From Liolophura sinensis (Eukaryota; Mollusca; Polyplacophora; Chitonida; Chitonidae), in NCBI RefSeq assembly GCF_032854445.1, contig NC_088306.1, forward strand, positions 2,167,873 through 2,223,372: a DNA stretch of 55,500 bases. Reading direction: 5' to 3'. The translations under genes and the position numbers were made by a program. The notes under the pieces are model-generated. The model made no database searches and was not told the DNA's origin. It saw nothing but the letters and a program-made list of their open reading frames with translations. Positions 43,401 to 53,224 of this stretch are shown in pieces (the stretch's first letter is position 1; each line of letters starts with the position of its first letter).

Positions 43401-45623
43401 GTTTTTAACTGGGCTTTAGAAAATAAGGTAGGTATGAACTGTGGGAGATATCAAGTGAGTGATTGAAGATGGAGGAAACATAAAAATTCAGTTCAGATGA
43501 TGGAGTGTGAAAAGTTAGTTGGTAATATGTTCTTAGATATTTTTTTTCAATTTTAAAATGTTGTGTAGTCATCACATTTTACATGCAATCACATTAAAAC
43601 AGTGCAAAGGGACCAGGCCAAGGGATGCTTAGTCCACCAGCAGAATTTTGGTTTGTTCAGGAATACAATATAATTAAAGACATACAGAATACAGAGTAAA
43701 ACCAGCGCAGCAAAAACTGTGTGACAGCTGGCAAATGATCACAGGTGACTGGTAAAATACTGCCTCTTGTCAATTTACCTCAGTCAGGGTTTTATTCTAA
43801 CTGTTTATGTAAATGCATAAAGAGTAGCAATTTACATGCCCCCTAGCACCATGGATTAAGCAGAATTAGGTAAAAAAAAAAATGAGGTAATGTTATTTGC
43901 AATTTATTAGACGTTACTGGTCCAGAATTACACAAAATGCTGCGTTGTCATAACAGTTAACATACGATAACATTAGAACAATGGAAAAGGCACAAAGCTC
44001 CACGGATGCGTAGTCCAAAAGCAGAATCTTGGTTTATGCAGGAATACAAAATAATTAAAGATGTACAGCATAGAGTGTAAAATCCGAACAGTGACGACAG
44101 TGTGATAGCTGACAAATGGTCACATGTAACCATTGAAGCACGGCCTCATTTCAGTTTACCTCAGTCAGGGTATTATTCTGTTCATGTACATGCATAAATA
44201 GTAGCAAATTACACGCCCCCTAACACCATGGCTTAAGCAGAATCAGGTTAAAAAAAAAAATACAGTAATGTTAGGCCATATTTGCAATTTAGTGTTCACA
44301 TTTTTTTTCATCTGATTTTTGCATCATGTTTTTCTGCCTTACTATGTGCTGTTGTTTATAGGGTATTACTCGTCATCATTCAGTAACACTTTACTGTAAT
44401 TCTTCAAGTTTTCACATGTTTGAATGGTGTTTGTTTAGCAGTATTCTGACCTCATTTTTCTGTGTAGACTGATAATATTGTGCTTTTTGTGAGGCCCTGA
44501 AATTGGCCAACCCAACCAACTCAGTTTTGTCTCAAAATCAAATGAAATATGTGCATAAATTGTACTGAAAGTTGCATTTTCATGTGCAAAAAGGTTGAGT
44601 AATTAGGCTAGTGCAATATTCCTCAATACTTCTGCTGTATCGAGGACACAGTGTGGCCTTTTCCTTGAAGGCTGATTGTCACATGGATGTTTTGCATTAA
44701 TAGAATTTATATGAAATAATTTTGTCTGAAAATGGATCTAAAACACCAGTCCTCCATTCATTTTATCAGACTTCATATCTTGCAACACACTACAGAACCA
44801 TTAAGCTCAACATGATATGAAAATTACTACATGTATATCATATATGCCAAAGCCTATGTAATGATTGATTTTATATTTGTCATATGACAGCCAAGAACTC
44901 AACTTTTTTTTTTTTTTGTTTTTTCAGATATATGCATGCTTGATGATTTTTTTTATTGGCAATGCTATTGAAGGACAACTTATATCAACGGGGGCCTTTG
45001 AAGTCGCATTTAATGGTAAGAGCAATTATTTTTGCTAAGAAAGTAACAGTAATGCTTGCTTTATATGCATTGGATCAAGCAGCCAAAGAATTCGTTTCCA
45101 GCATCTTTGTTGCTGTCATGCATGTGTCATGCCCATATAACAGTGTTGAAGAGTGCAAGCTCTTTTGATATGTTGAATGGAAAATTATCTGAATTTTGAT
45201 TTTTTCCCCCCCCCAGTTTAGATTAACACCTGTGTGCAGCAAATATTTAAGCAAGGATAGGGGGTTTGGCTAGCAGAACTGAAGTAGATCTCGTAGCCTC
45301 TTGACTTCTGACATAAAGTGCTGTCATAACATTTGAGGGTTACAAACACCATATATTTCTCTATCCAGTCGTGGAGGAACTGTATAGTGTAGACATTTAT
45401 CAGTGCTCCATCATTATCTGTGCCTGTTTCTATGATGGCTTGGTTTTTGGACTGGTAGATGAACAAAAAATCAATAGATTGGTATGTCGGTTCATGGATT
45501 AAATGTGTATTTGCAGATGTTCCCGTTTGGTCAAAATTAGAGACGGGTCGTATACCCAACCCTCAGGAGATGTTCCAGATCATAGAGAACCAGATGAGGC
45601 TGAATGGAGGAGTGCCGCAGTAG
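40295..45623 (+). CDS. SELENOT: Selenoprotein T, four coding exons, selenocysteine at UGA codon
   Basis: Exons 40295-40461, 43190-43427, 44928-45015 and 45517-45623 encode a 199-residue thioredoxin-like ER membrane selenoprotein (human form 195). Residues about 8-27 form a hydrophobic N-terminal signal segment. The redox motif C-x-x-U is C56-Y-S-U59, its Cys codon split across intron 1 and followed by GYRKVFDQY. A membrane-associated hydrophobic stretch follows (LKLVLIGVIVAGYNPF), then ENKIYACLMIFFIGNAIEGQ, STGAFEVAFN and DVPVWSKLETG, all diagnostic for the family. U59 is encoded by TGA at 43197-43199. All four exons are in phase only if this codon is read through. The ATG precedes the signal segment and overlaps a YY1-like site. 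The SECIS lies in a downstream 3' UTR exon. Confidence 0.96.
40719..41310. mobile_element. 592-bp foldback element in SELENOT intron 1, hairpin ends, TA flanks
   Basis: The ends are about 57-bp inverted repeats of each other. Each end is itself a hairpin: GATGGACTCAGTGT (40719-40732) pairs with ACACTGAGTCCATC (40762-40775), and at the right end GACGGACTCAGTGT (41255-41268) pairs with ACACTGAGTCCATC (41297-41310). TA lies immediately outside both ends. The interior has no transposase-like frame. Confidence 0.85.
41330..41825. repeat. Probable dispersed repeat in SELENOT intron 1
   Basis: The part from about 41640 (CTTGGCATTCAGCATGAAGG, then GTATCAGTATAATGGCTCGG and GTGGAAATCCGTCCTGCAAC) resembles a widespread invertebrate repeat from memory. 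No second copy occurs in this window, so it remains unproven. Confidence 0.4.
41826..42053 (+). mobile_element. SINE copy, sense, in SELENOT intron 1
   Basis: Begins inside the tRNA-derived head (CCCAGGAGTCTCTCACCAAT, B box GTTCAAGTCC), runs through GGCTCTGCCCGGTTTCCTCC and ends AAATAAATAAATAAAT. The A-box part is missing. Confidence 0.9.
42054..43189. other. SELENOT intron 1, remaining part
   Basis: AT-rich. The open frame at 42341-42631 has no recognised domain and no support as an exon. Confidence 0.4.
43190..43427 (+). CDS. SELENOT: SELENOT exon 2 (contains Sec codon)
   Basis: 238 nt after a T-rich TTTGCAG acceptor. Completes Cys56 and encodes YSUGYRKVF, VEGDNFPPPP, LKLVLIGVIV and ALENK; donor GTAGGT. 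Confidence 0.96.
43197..43199 (+). other. Selenocysteine UGA codon
   Basis: TGA in the C-x-x-U position, followed by GGG TAC AGG (GYR), matching the family motif. The reading frame continues for 140 codons beyond it. Confidence 0.96.
43612..43890. repeat. CATAGAGAGTAAA family, copy 3, in SELENOT intron 2
   Basis: Begins GGGACCAGGCCAAGGGATGC, carries AATACAGAGTAAAACCAGCG and ends CTAGCACCATGGATTAAGCA plus an A-run. One 48-bp unit only. Confidence 0.85.
43972..44262. repeat. CATAGAGAGTAAA family, copy 4, directly repeated after copy 3
   Basis: Same block order (AGCTCCACGGATGCGTAGTC, CATAGAGTGTAAAATCCGAA, CTAACACCATGGCTTAAGCA, A-run), in the same orientation and about 360 bp from copy 3. Confidence 0.85.
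44556..44610. repeat. Third copy of the short dispersed repeat
   Basis: GTGCATAAATTGTACTGAAA followed by GCAAAAAGGTTGAGTAATTA matches 365-425. Confidence 0.5.
44928..45015 (+). CDS. SELENOT: SELENOT exon 3
   Basis: 88 nt after a TTTTTTCAG acceptor. Encodes IYACLMIFFIGNAIEGQLIS and TGAFEVAFN; donor GTAAGA. Confidence 0.95.
45517..45623 (+). CDS. SELENOT: SELENOT exon 4 with stop
   Basis: 107 nt after a GTATTTGCAG acceptor. Encodes DVPVWSKLETGRIPNPQEMF and QIIENQMRLNGGVPQ, then TAG. A good donor (CT then GTGAGT) lies 29 nt past the stop, at 45653. Confidence 0.94.
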
Positions 45624-46360
45624 TGAATTCTGTCTGCCTGGGGCAGCTCGCTGTGAGTGGGCAACATCTTTGTCCTAGTTCCACCAATACTTTAGGCCAT
45701 CCTTAAAAATGTTTATCATGTTCAACCCAACCGTCTTCCCAAACAAAGACCTTTTTGCAAAGTCTTATTGGCATTTTAATGGTACTGATTTTTTTTTTTT
45801 TTTTTTAATTTTCTTGCCTTGTTACATTTTTTAGAATCCTGATCTATTTTATTAGTTAGTCACTTAGATTACAGGGTCATGTAACACTTTGCAAAGAACT
45901 TTTTAAGGATGGCCCTACATTACTTGAAATTTTGTGGTGCACTTGTTTTTAAGCAGATCCATATTGGCCACTACTGACCTCATGTAGCTGTCATGATTTC
46001 ACTGACATGTAGATTGTTTGTTGTTGTTTACAGACATATTGTTAACAATGGTATAAATGGAATTTAGTACATCCCACACCTTTAAAACGTAGAGCCTGAC
46101 TTTTTGTAGAGGTCATCACTTCGAAGAGCTCTATACAGTATGTCCAACATTCTGACCTCTGACACGCATGAGCATCAGATCTCACTGTGGCATTCACTAC
46201 TGCACATGTAAACGTCCGATGAAAGTGGACAAGATTCACACGAAGACTAAAATGACATCTAAACATATCAGATATTTTTGTGAGGTTGAGAAAAAGAAAA
46301 AAAGAGGACAGCTCCTTTTTCAGTCAGAAACTGACTCAGTCTTAGGGGGCTTATGGTATT

Positions 46361-48456
46361 CAGGGTTCCCACTCTACCTGGAAATCAGGGAAAACCTGGA
46401 AAAAATATTTCAGTTTTTCCAGTCAGGGAAAAATCAGGGATTTAAAAAAAAAAAATGAATAAATTCAGGGAATTTTGTTTGCTGAAGGTGTCGAGGTTGC
46501 GTAATGGTGAAGTCCCCATTATACACACACACAGTCAAGTATTGTATGCTTGGTTATGGTGGCTTTTTAGTGTGGAAACTTGATCCTCTCTACATTTGTT
46601 TCTTTCTTGCTAACCTATTATAACCTATCAACACCTTCTAACACTATAAGTCCAAAAGGGAGTAGTGCCCCTTGCCTCCAGAGCTGCAGCTGCTGTCTCC
46701 TGCTGCATATATGATGTAGCCTAGGCCTACATCATTGCGTAAGGAGATTGTAAGTTAAAAAAACTACATGTCACAAAGCGTTAATGCCAATATGCATGGA
46801 GAATGACTTACATGTAGGTTGATTATGTTAATTATATCCCATGCTTCTGTGAAAGCAGGGCCAGGGATATTAATTTACAAGTACATGTAGGTCTGTCCAT
46901 GCACCCATCATTCTTGCTACATATGTATGTCTGTCCACCCTGATTTCACACTTCTGTTTTCAAACAGTACATGCAATTTCCAAACTTATTTCATTTTGAC
47001 TAAAATAGGTATCCACATTTATTTCAGGAGTCCTCACAATATGTTTGAAAACAGAAGAGTTCCATGTTTTGCATACCTAATGACCCCATTCATTTTGATT
47101 GGTTCTGTGTCAAACCAAGATTGCTGAGAAGAGTGGATGCAAATTTTTTATATAGGTTGTAAATTTATTTTCTACTTTCTGATATTTGATCTTTAAAATA
47201 TGATCAGTTATTAGTGAAATGCCCAGTAGATCATTATAAAACCTGCTGAAACCACCATGCTTGCGTATAACACCGATTGAGACACGATCCTGACCGTTCC
47301 AAAGTATAAACTTCCATTTATGTGTTTTAATCAAAGATGAAATGACAACAAGAGGATGAACTTATTTAGAATTTCATTCGTTATCTATTAGCTTGTTTGC
47401 TGCTTGCTACATATGTGTTGTTATCCTGTTGTAACTTTTACTTTTTGCTATGGATCCTGTGGTGTTGGTATGCGCTCTCTCCTTGCTTTGGCCTGATCCT
47501 GTCCTAACATACTGTAGATATACTGATGAACTAAAACCCTAGTCTGTCAATCATCATGTCGTGCAAATTCCGTCAGGATTGGTTGCAAAAGGAAGAGTGT
47601 AAAAACTGGATAAAGGAAGTTCCTCAAGGTAGTAGCAAGGCCTTCTGTGAAGTCTGCAAGAAGACAATTGATATAAGCAACATGGGGCAGACAGCACTCA
47701 CATCTCACATGAAGGGGAAAAAACATGTTCAAATTCTTTCCCTGAAATCTGGAGCAACATCCCAGCCGTCTATAAAACTGTTCTGCGCAGGCGACGATCC
47801 CTCTGATACAGTACCGTCAACATCATCTGAACCCAGCGAAGCGAGGGATGATGACTTAGCAACAATGGATGTTGAGACTCCTGGAAGGAATCTGATAACC
47901 TCTTACATCAGTTCTAGGGATGTCAAGAAAGCCGAGATCATATGGGCTCTGAAAACAATTATGTCTCGCTTCTCCTACAACAGTATTGCAGGCATTTGGG
48001 ATGTGTTTAAGGCAATGTTTCCTGACAGTAGCATAGCTAAGAACTTCAGATGTGGGCCAACAAAATTGGCATACCTTATTTGCTTTGGTATTGCTCCATA
48101 CTTTATGGACAAGCTACTAAATAATGTGAGAGCAGCAGTAGGCTATGTTGTCAGCTTTGATGAATCACTTAACTCTGTGATTAGGATGGGACAGACAGAA
48201 GATTTATTCAGGGTGATTGGATTCCTAATTCTGGGACCTAATCCTCACTAATTACGTCCCACTCCAATAGGGATTCCATCAATTTTTAACACTGAAATCT
48301 GTGGTCATTTCATGAAGTGTAGTCATAAGTACATGGTAACATAAAAGAAATCCTTATTTATCGATAATTAGAGAGAAGATTGTATCCTGGATTGATCAGG
48401 GAAAAGTCAGGGAAATATCAGGGAATTTTGTTTTTTTTGAAATAGTGGGAACCCTG
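46361..48456 (+). mobile_element. hAT-like DNA transposon with truncated transposase
   Basis: 2,096 bp. The left end CAGGGTTCCCACT is perfectly inverted at the right end as AGTGGGAACCCTG. Subterminal TCAGGGAAAA motifs are repeated at both ends (46383-46441 and 48398-48425), a usual hAT layout. The element encodes one frame (47556-48251) with a BED-like zinc finger. No clean 8-bp target duplication is visible (left flank ATGGTATT, right flank GTAATACA). It probably cannot move on its own. Confidence 0.85.
47556..48251 (+). CDS. Truncated hAT-type transposase-like protein with BED-like zinc finger
   Basis: 231 codons, intronless, entirely inside the transposon. A CxxC...H-x5-H finger is seen (C31, C34, H51, H57; AFCEVCKKTIDI, then LTSHMKGKKH). 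A low-complexity Ser/Asp/Glu linker follows (DPSDTVPSTSSEPSEARDDD), then a helical segment with CGPTKLAYLICFGIAPYFMD. VSFDES near residue 201 is a plausible first catalytic Asp of an hAT RNase-H-like domain. The frame stops about 30 residues later, so the rest of the catalytic core is missing. It is likely a non-functional or non-autonomous remnant. A domesticated DNA-binding protein cannot be excluded. Confidence 0.75.
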   Translation: MSCKFRQDWLQKEECKNWIKEVPQGSSKAFCEVCKKTIDISNMGQTALTSHMKGKKHVQILSLKSGATSQPSIKLFCAGDDPSDTVPSTSSEPSEARDDDLATMDVETPGRNLITSYISSRDVKKAEIIWALKTIMSRFSYNSIAGIWDVFKAMFPDSSIAKNFRCGPTKLAYLICFGIAPYFMDKLLNNVRAAVGYVVSFDESLNSVIRMGQTEDLFRVIGFLILGPNPH

Positions 48457-48661
48457 GTAATACAGAAACATTGGTGTGGCCAGCATAGCCAGTCGTTATT
48501 CTTCGCTGTTGTTGTTGTGATTGGTCCTCATAAGCTGGGAAAAGTGGTATTTCAGCATAATCGTAAGCACCCTTAGTATCAAAAATAGAAGGCTTGGATT
48601 TGAGAATAGTATCCTTACAATTCATGGTAGAATAGAGTAAAACTACCTTACAAGATATTTG

Positions 48662-49622
48662 TGCCTAGTGATGCGTATGACAGCTGATATTCAGTGGCAC
48701 ACTTACTGGAATGGCATGTGCACAACAGGTGCCTGTGTTTGTAGTGACGCCTATGACAGCTGATATTCAGTGGCACACTCACTGGAATAGCATGTGTACA
48801 ATAGATGCCTGTGTCTGTAGTGACGCGTACAACAGATGCCTGTGTCTGTAGTGATGACTAAGAAAGCTGATATTCATTGGCACACTCACTGGAAAGGCAT
48901 GTGTACAACAGGTGCCTGTGTCTCTGGTGACGCCTGTGACAGCTGATATTCAGTGGCACACTTACTGGAATGGCATGTGTACAACAGGTGCCTGTGTCTG
49001 TAGTGACACCTATGGCAGCTGATGTTCAGTGGCACACTTACTGGAATGGCATGTGTACAACAGATGCCTGTGTCTGTAGTGACACCTATGGCAGCTGATG
49101 TTCAGTGGCACACTTACTGGAATGGCATGTGTACAACAGATGCCTGTGTCTGTAGTGACACCTATGACAGCTGATGTTCAGTGGCACACTTACTGGAAAG
49201 GCATGTGTACAATAGATGCCTGTGTCTGTAGTGACACCTATGACAGATGATATTCAGTGGCACACTCACTGGAATGGCATGTGTACAACAGATGCCTGTG
49301 TCTGTAGTGACGCCTATGACAGCTGATATTCAGTGGCACACTTACTGGAATGGCATGTGTACAACAGATGCCTGTGTCTGTAGTCATGCATATGATAGCT
49401 GATATTCATTGGCACAGTTACTGGAATGGAATGTGTACAACAGGTGCCTGTGTCTGTAGTGACGTCTAAGAAAGCTTATATTGAGTTGCACACTCACTGG
49501 AATGCCATGTGTACAGGTGCCTGTACCTGTAGTGACAGCTGATATTCAGTGGCACACACACTAAAATGACACATGTACAACAGATATATGTTCTGCACCT
49601 GCATTTACCTGACAGCTGATAT
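48662..49622. repeat. 76-bp tandem array in the SELENOT 3' UTR intron
   Basis: About 12 units with GACAGCTGATATTCAGTGGC, ACACTTACTGGAATGGCATG and ACAACAGATGCCTGTGTCTG, spaced 76 bp (for example 49021 and 49097). One truncated unit lies near 48825 and the right-hand units are decayed. Confidence 0.95.
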
Positions 49623-49803
49623 TAAGTGTGTATGTGACCATATAAAACCTCTCTGTAGAAAACCCTGGGTGTTTTTTTATACTTTTCACATGATTTATTA
49701 CTTTTTATTTTCTAAATGTTCATCTCAGTAATTTATTCTTCTAATTTTTTTTTCTTTCTTCAAGGAGTTCAAATTGACGTGGTGATTCTGTGGAGACCAC
49801 TGA

Positions 49804-49874
49804 GCTGACTTTATGACGGCCAGGACTGAAAGCAGTCTTTAATCTGTATGTCCTGACCTGAGGCCCTGTCAAGC
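49804..49874 (+). promoter_or_regulatory. SECIS element (type 2) of SELENOT
   Basis: Helix I pairs GCTGAC (49804-49809) with GTCAAGC (49868-49874, one bulged A). The non-Watson-Crick core is ATGA (49813-49816) opposite TGAG (49859-49862). Helix II pairs GGCCAGGAC (49818-49826) with GTCCTGACC (49850-49858), with one C-A mismatch. Unpaired AAA sits at 49829-49831, 12 nt above the core as required. A mini-stem (GCAG with CTGT) above the AAA makes it type 2. In the mRNA it recruits SBP2 and the Sec-specific elongation factor to recode the UGA. Confidence 0.9.
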
Positions 49875-51320
49875 AATGTGGACTGAGCAGAGTTACCTGC
49901 CTTGATTTGATCTCAACAAGCCATCGCAGTGAGGGAGCGCTGCACTAATGAACGAAGAGGAAATGTACGATTTATGAAAATGTCAAGATTTTTTTTTTGG
50001 TGATACTATTATTATACAGATCAGTTAGTTTGTGTACCTGTAGGTGAAATGATCAGTCAGTTTGTTTACCTGTAGGTGAAATGGATTGTGAAACGATCTG
50101 TGTCAAAAATGCAAGAAAACCAAGTTAAATTGTATATTGTCTTTTAGAGCGGAACTAATCAGAGTTATGATGTCAGTAACAAAGTTAGTCTATGTTGTTT
50201 TTATGTAAATATTCATTGTGCAATTGTGGTTTTGAACAGTAATCAACAGTCCCACATATTTTGCCTTTACCACTATCTGGTTAATTTATGAATATCTTGT
50301 GAACCTGGTTAGTTCAGTTGTATTGCCAAACAAGGCATACCTCAGAACAGTTTCAACAGTTTAACCCTCCGCTTATCATGTTGTTGTACAGGTATTCAAG
50401 GTACGAGTTAGTGATGTCACTATTATTTGTGCAATTGGGTCACACTTAGGTAACAGACATTTTACAGTTTTGAGAAAGTAAACCATGGACCTTGGTCGGT
50501 TTCATGTATATCTTCATTCAGATGGGTTAATTGGACAAATAACATTGATGTCACGCGCTACTCATAGCATGAAAACCCATGGCTTATCCTCTCTAATACT
50601 CGGTTAGTTTGAACCGAGTTTGATGACTGCATAAAGTTACAATGTTTATTTACTAACGGTCAGAATGAAAATATATCTGCAAATATTAAGAAACAAAATG
50701 CTGTAATGCAGTAAAGGACCTGTTAAGGTTACCTTTCTGACTGTGCCCACTTTAGCATTCCATCACTAAAGAAGTCAATTCATCTCTAGCCATCTGAAAT
50801 TGGGGAAAATGCTCTAATTTTGAGATGAAATCCAAATCTTTATAGTCTCAGACTGAACTCTTTCAATCTATGGTACAAGTATATGTTGTGTTTTGATGGT
50901 TTCACTGGATTAAAAACAATTGTGATCCATGTGCTTTGTTCATGTTACGTCCTGTTTTGGTCAATGGGTTTAAGGATTGCTGTTTAAACTGTGAGGTCAC
51001 CCTATGGAATTTGTCATTATTTCACCAGCCTGTTAATTTTCCTCAGAGGGCATTGTTTTGATGATGGATTTAAAAACGAATAATCTTACCTCTAGGAATC
51101 TTTTAAATCCTTAATGTTTTCTACGCAACTCGTTGTCATGGTGATTTTTAAGAAAAGATTTGAATAAATATTCTAAAGATGTAAATAACGACATTTCCTC
51201 CACCTGGTCATTCGTTTCGAAATGATGAACTCTGGTGTACATGTATTTTATATGCCCACATTTGATGTGCGGAAGAAAAAGAATTAACATTTGTCTCCTG
51301 AAAATGTCTGTAATGTGATA

Positions 51321-51326
51321 AATAAA
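51321..51326 (+). terminator. Polyadenylation signal AATAAA, probable SELENOT 3' end
   Basis: Canonical hexamer about 1.5 kb after the SECIS, followed 8-14 bases later by an A-run. An earlier AATAAA exists near 51164, so alternative ends are possible. Confidence 0.55.
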
Positions 51327-51349
51327 GATACGTAAAAAAATTCTCCCGA

Positions 51350-53214
51350 AGATCAGTGTTTTAATTATGCACAGGGCCAGAAGATGCGTGTCTTCAAAGA
51401 TGGACTAAGATTATAGCCGATGTGGCTGAAATAGTGGCGTTAAGCGATAATCATTCATTTTATAGCCGATATGAATGGGAATGGACGATGCATCTAATTC
51501 AGACCTTTCAATCTGCACACGTCAAAAGTAAATGTTCCTTTCGCATTTTTTATTTTTTTCAGAAATATTCCTTCTCTTATCTGTTCTCTTTCTTCCGTCT
51601 TTAAAACATCTTACAAAAATGTAAACAGGGCATCACAAGTAAGTTGGCCACAAAATGACGTGTGACATTTACCAAGATATTTGCCCAATCGTGAAATTTT
51701 GCATTCAGCATCTCGGTAGGCTTAATCAGTCAACACACGGTAGAAAGAATCAGACTGTAGGCCAACGACCAGGTAATGTTAAAATCTGGTATAACAACCA
51801 CGCCTTCGTATGACGCGGAGAAAGTGAGTGTACCCGTCGGTAGTAACTTCAGTTTTATCACATCAATACGTTATACACAGTTCTGGATATATAACAGGAT
51901 ACTTTCGCTTCAGCTCAAATATACTTGTCACTGATCATTGTTCATAGTTCTGGGTCGGACATGTACAATCAGTATATGCTGAATTGACATGATCGCAAAA
52001 TAAACAGATGTTAACAGTAACTAGTACTCCTCAAAGGCTGTGTGAACACAACGTTCTGGAAAATTGTACATTATCCTATACAAACGTAGAGCAAAGTCTA
52101 TTAATGTAAGATGTACTTTACACCGGTACATCGTAAATAAAGGTACGAGTCAATTTACAATGACGTGACTTCGCGGTAATTTTAGTGTTGCTATATGGCC
52201 TCAGACCCCCATTAATTTCCATAAGCGACAATGTTAATGTTTAGTGCTGTAACTCAGCCCCAAACAATCCGTGATCAATAAGCTGGGTGCATACCTGGCC
52301 CAGCCTGTGAGAAAGAAGCAATTAAAATCTTGGCATAAGTTGACCATCAAAATCTGGACCTTTCTATGCCGGCAACTCGAAGGGGTGCCGGACAACGCCA
52401 AGGGGACGTTTCTCGCAGCCTCATCACCACCTGTCTCCTTGTATCCTGTCGCCCAGAATCTCAAACTTTCATCATTAAAGCTCATACCTGTCTAAAGCTT
52501 AGATAATTTCCATCATTTTGATGCAAAGCATGCACGAGGGCCCGTTTGTTCGAATGTGTATTAGCTAAACCTGGTATTAAGTCATATTTCATATTTAATT
52601 TTTTAGCCAAAGTCCAAACCAATGCCGTTGTCCGAAGTCAACGGATAACAACAGCAATTTTAGTTCCTATTAAATATAATGTTTCACAATTGTTTCTGGG
52701 ATAAGAGCAAAACTGAAGACTTGGCTTAAATCTGGTCTTAAACCAGTTTTGAAAAACCCGTCCCTGTACACCCAAAATGGCAGGCTGGCAGGGAAAAAAG
52801 ACTTTACACCCTAAAATACACATTCCCTCCCGAGAAACGGAAGTGCTAACTGGGAACTTACAGGAGCAATACTATCGCAGTGGCTTCATGTATGACGTCA
52901 TACTTTCTTGTGTTCTCCGCTCTTCAGTATGAAAAAATACAAAAGTGAACTCAGTCACAACAAACCGCGGTTGTCGACTTCATGCAATGTACAATCACGC
53001 TTTGGTGTTCAATAAGAATAAATGTACTTGCGAGTATCAGTGTGGTCAGTCTGTCTGTCATCGTTATGCTGTTTTAACTTTCAACCACTAACGAATAGTG
53101 TATTGTCAGTAGGCTGTCACTGATGTTCAGCGCGGTACGTTACTAGTGAAACTAAGCACAGGCAAAATCATTCACACTCAAGGTTGGGGAGTTGCAAGAA
53201 TCATTTTAGTGACT
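51350..53214. other. Intergenic, no gene assigned
   Basis: A somewhat GC-richer interval at 52334-52485 has an open frame on the - strand (starting MSFNDESLRFWATGYK) that could be an exon but has no recognised homology. Nothing else is seen. Confidence 0.35.
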
Positions 53215-53224
53215 TTCTAATACC

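Larger units (their letters stand above)
45653..49764 (+). other. Inferred intron in the SELENOT 3' UTR
   Basis: GTGAGT donor 29 nt after the stop and a TTTTTTTCTTTCTTCAAG acceptor just before the SECIS exon. It contains a hAT-like transposon, a 76-bp tandem array and unremarkable AT-rich DNA. Splicing is inferred from sites and from the SECIS location; transcript evidence was not available. Confidence 0.65.
49765..51345 (+). other. SELENOT terminal 3' UTR exon
   Basis: Begins after the CTTCAAG acceptor, contains the SECIS, and runs through AT-rich non-coding DNA to an AATAAA at 51321-51326 followed by an A-rich stretch. About 1.58 kb. Confidence 0.6.

Noticed and set aside
45218-45559. Open frame of 113 codons on the - strand
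   Set aside because: It is antisense to SELENOT intron 3 and exon 4; the sense exon accounts for the sequence.
46353-48464. Target-site duplication for the hAT-like element
   Set aside because: The 8 bases on each side (ATGGTATT and GTAATACA) do not match well. Only a loose GGTATT/GGTAAT similarity exists, so no duplication is claimed.
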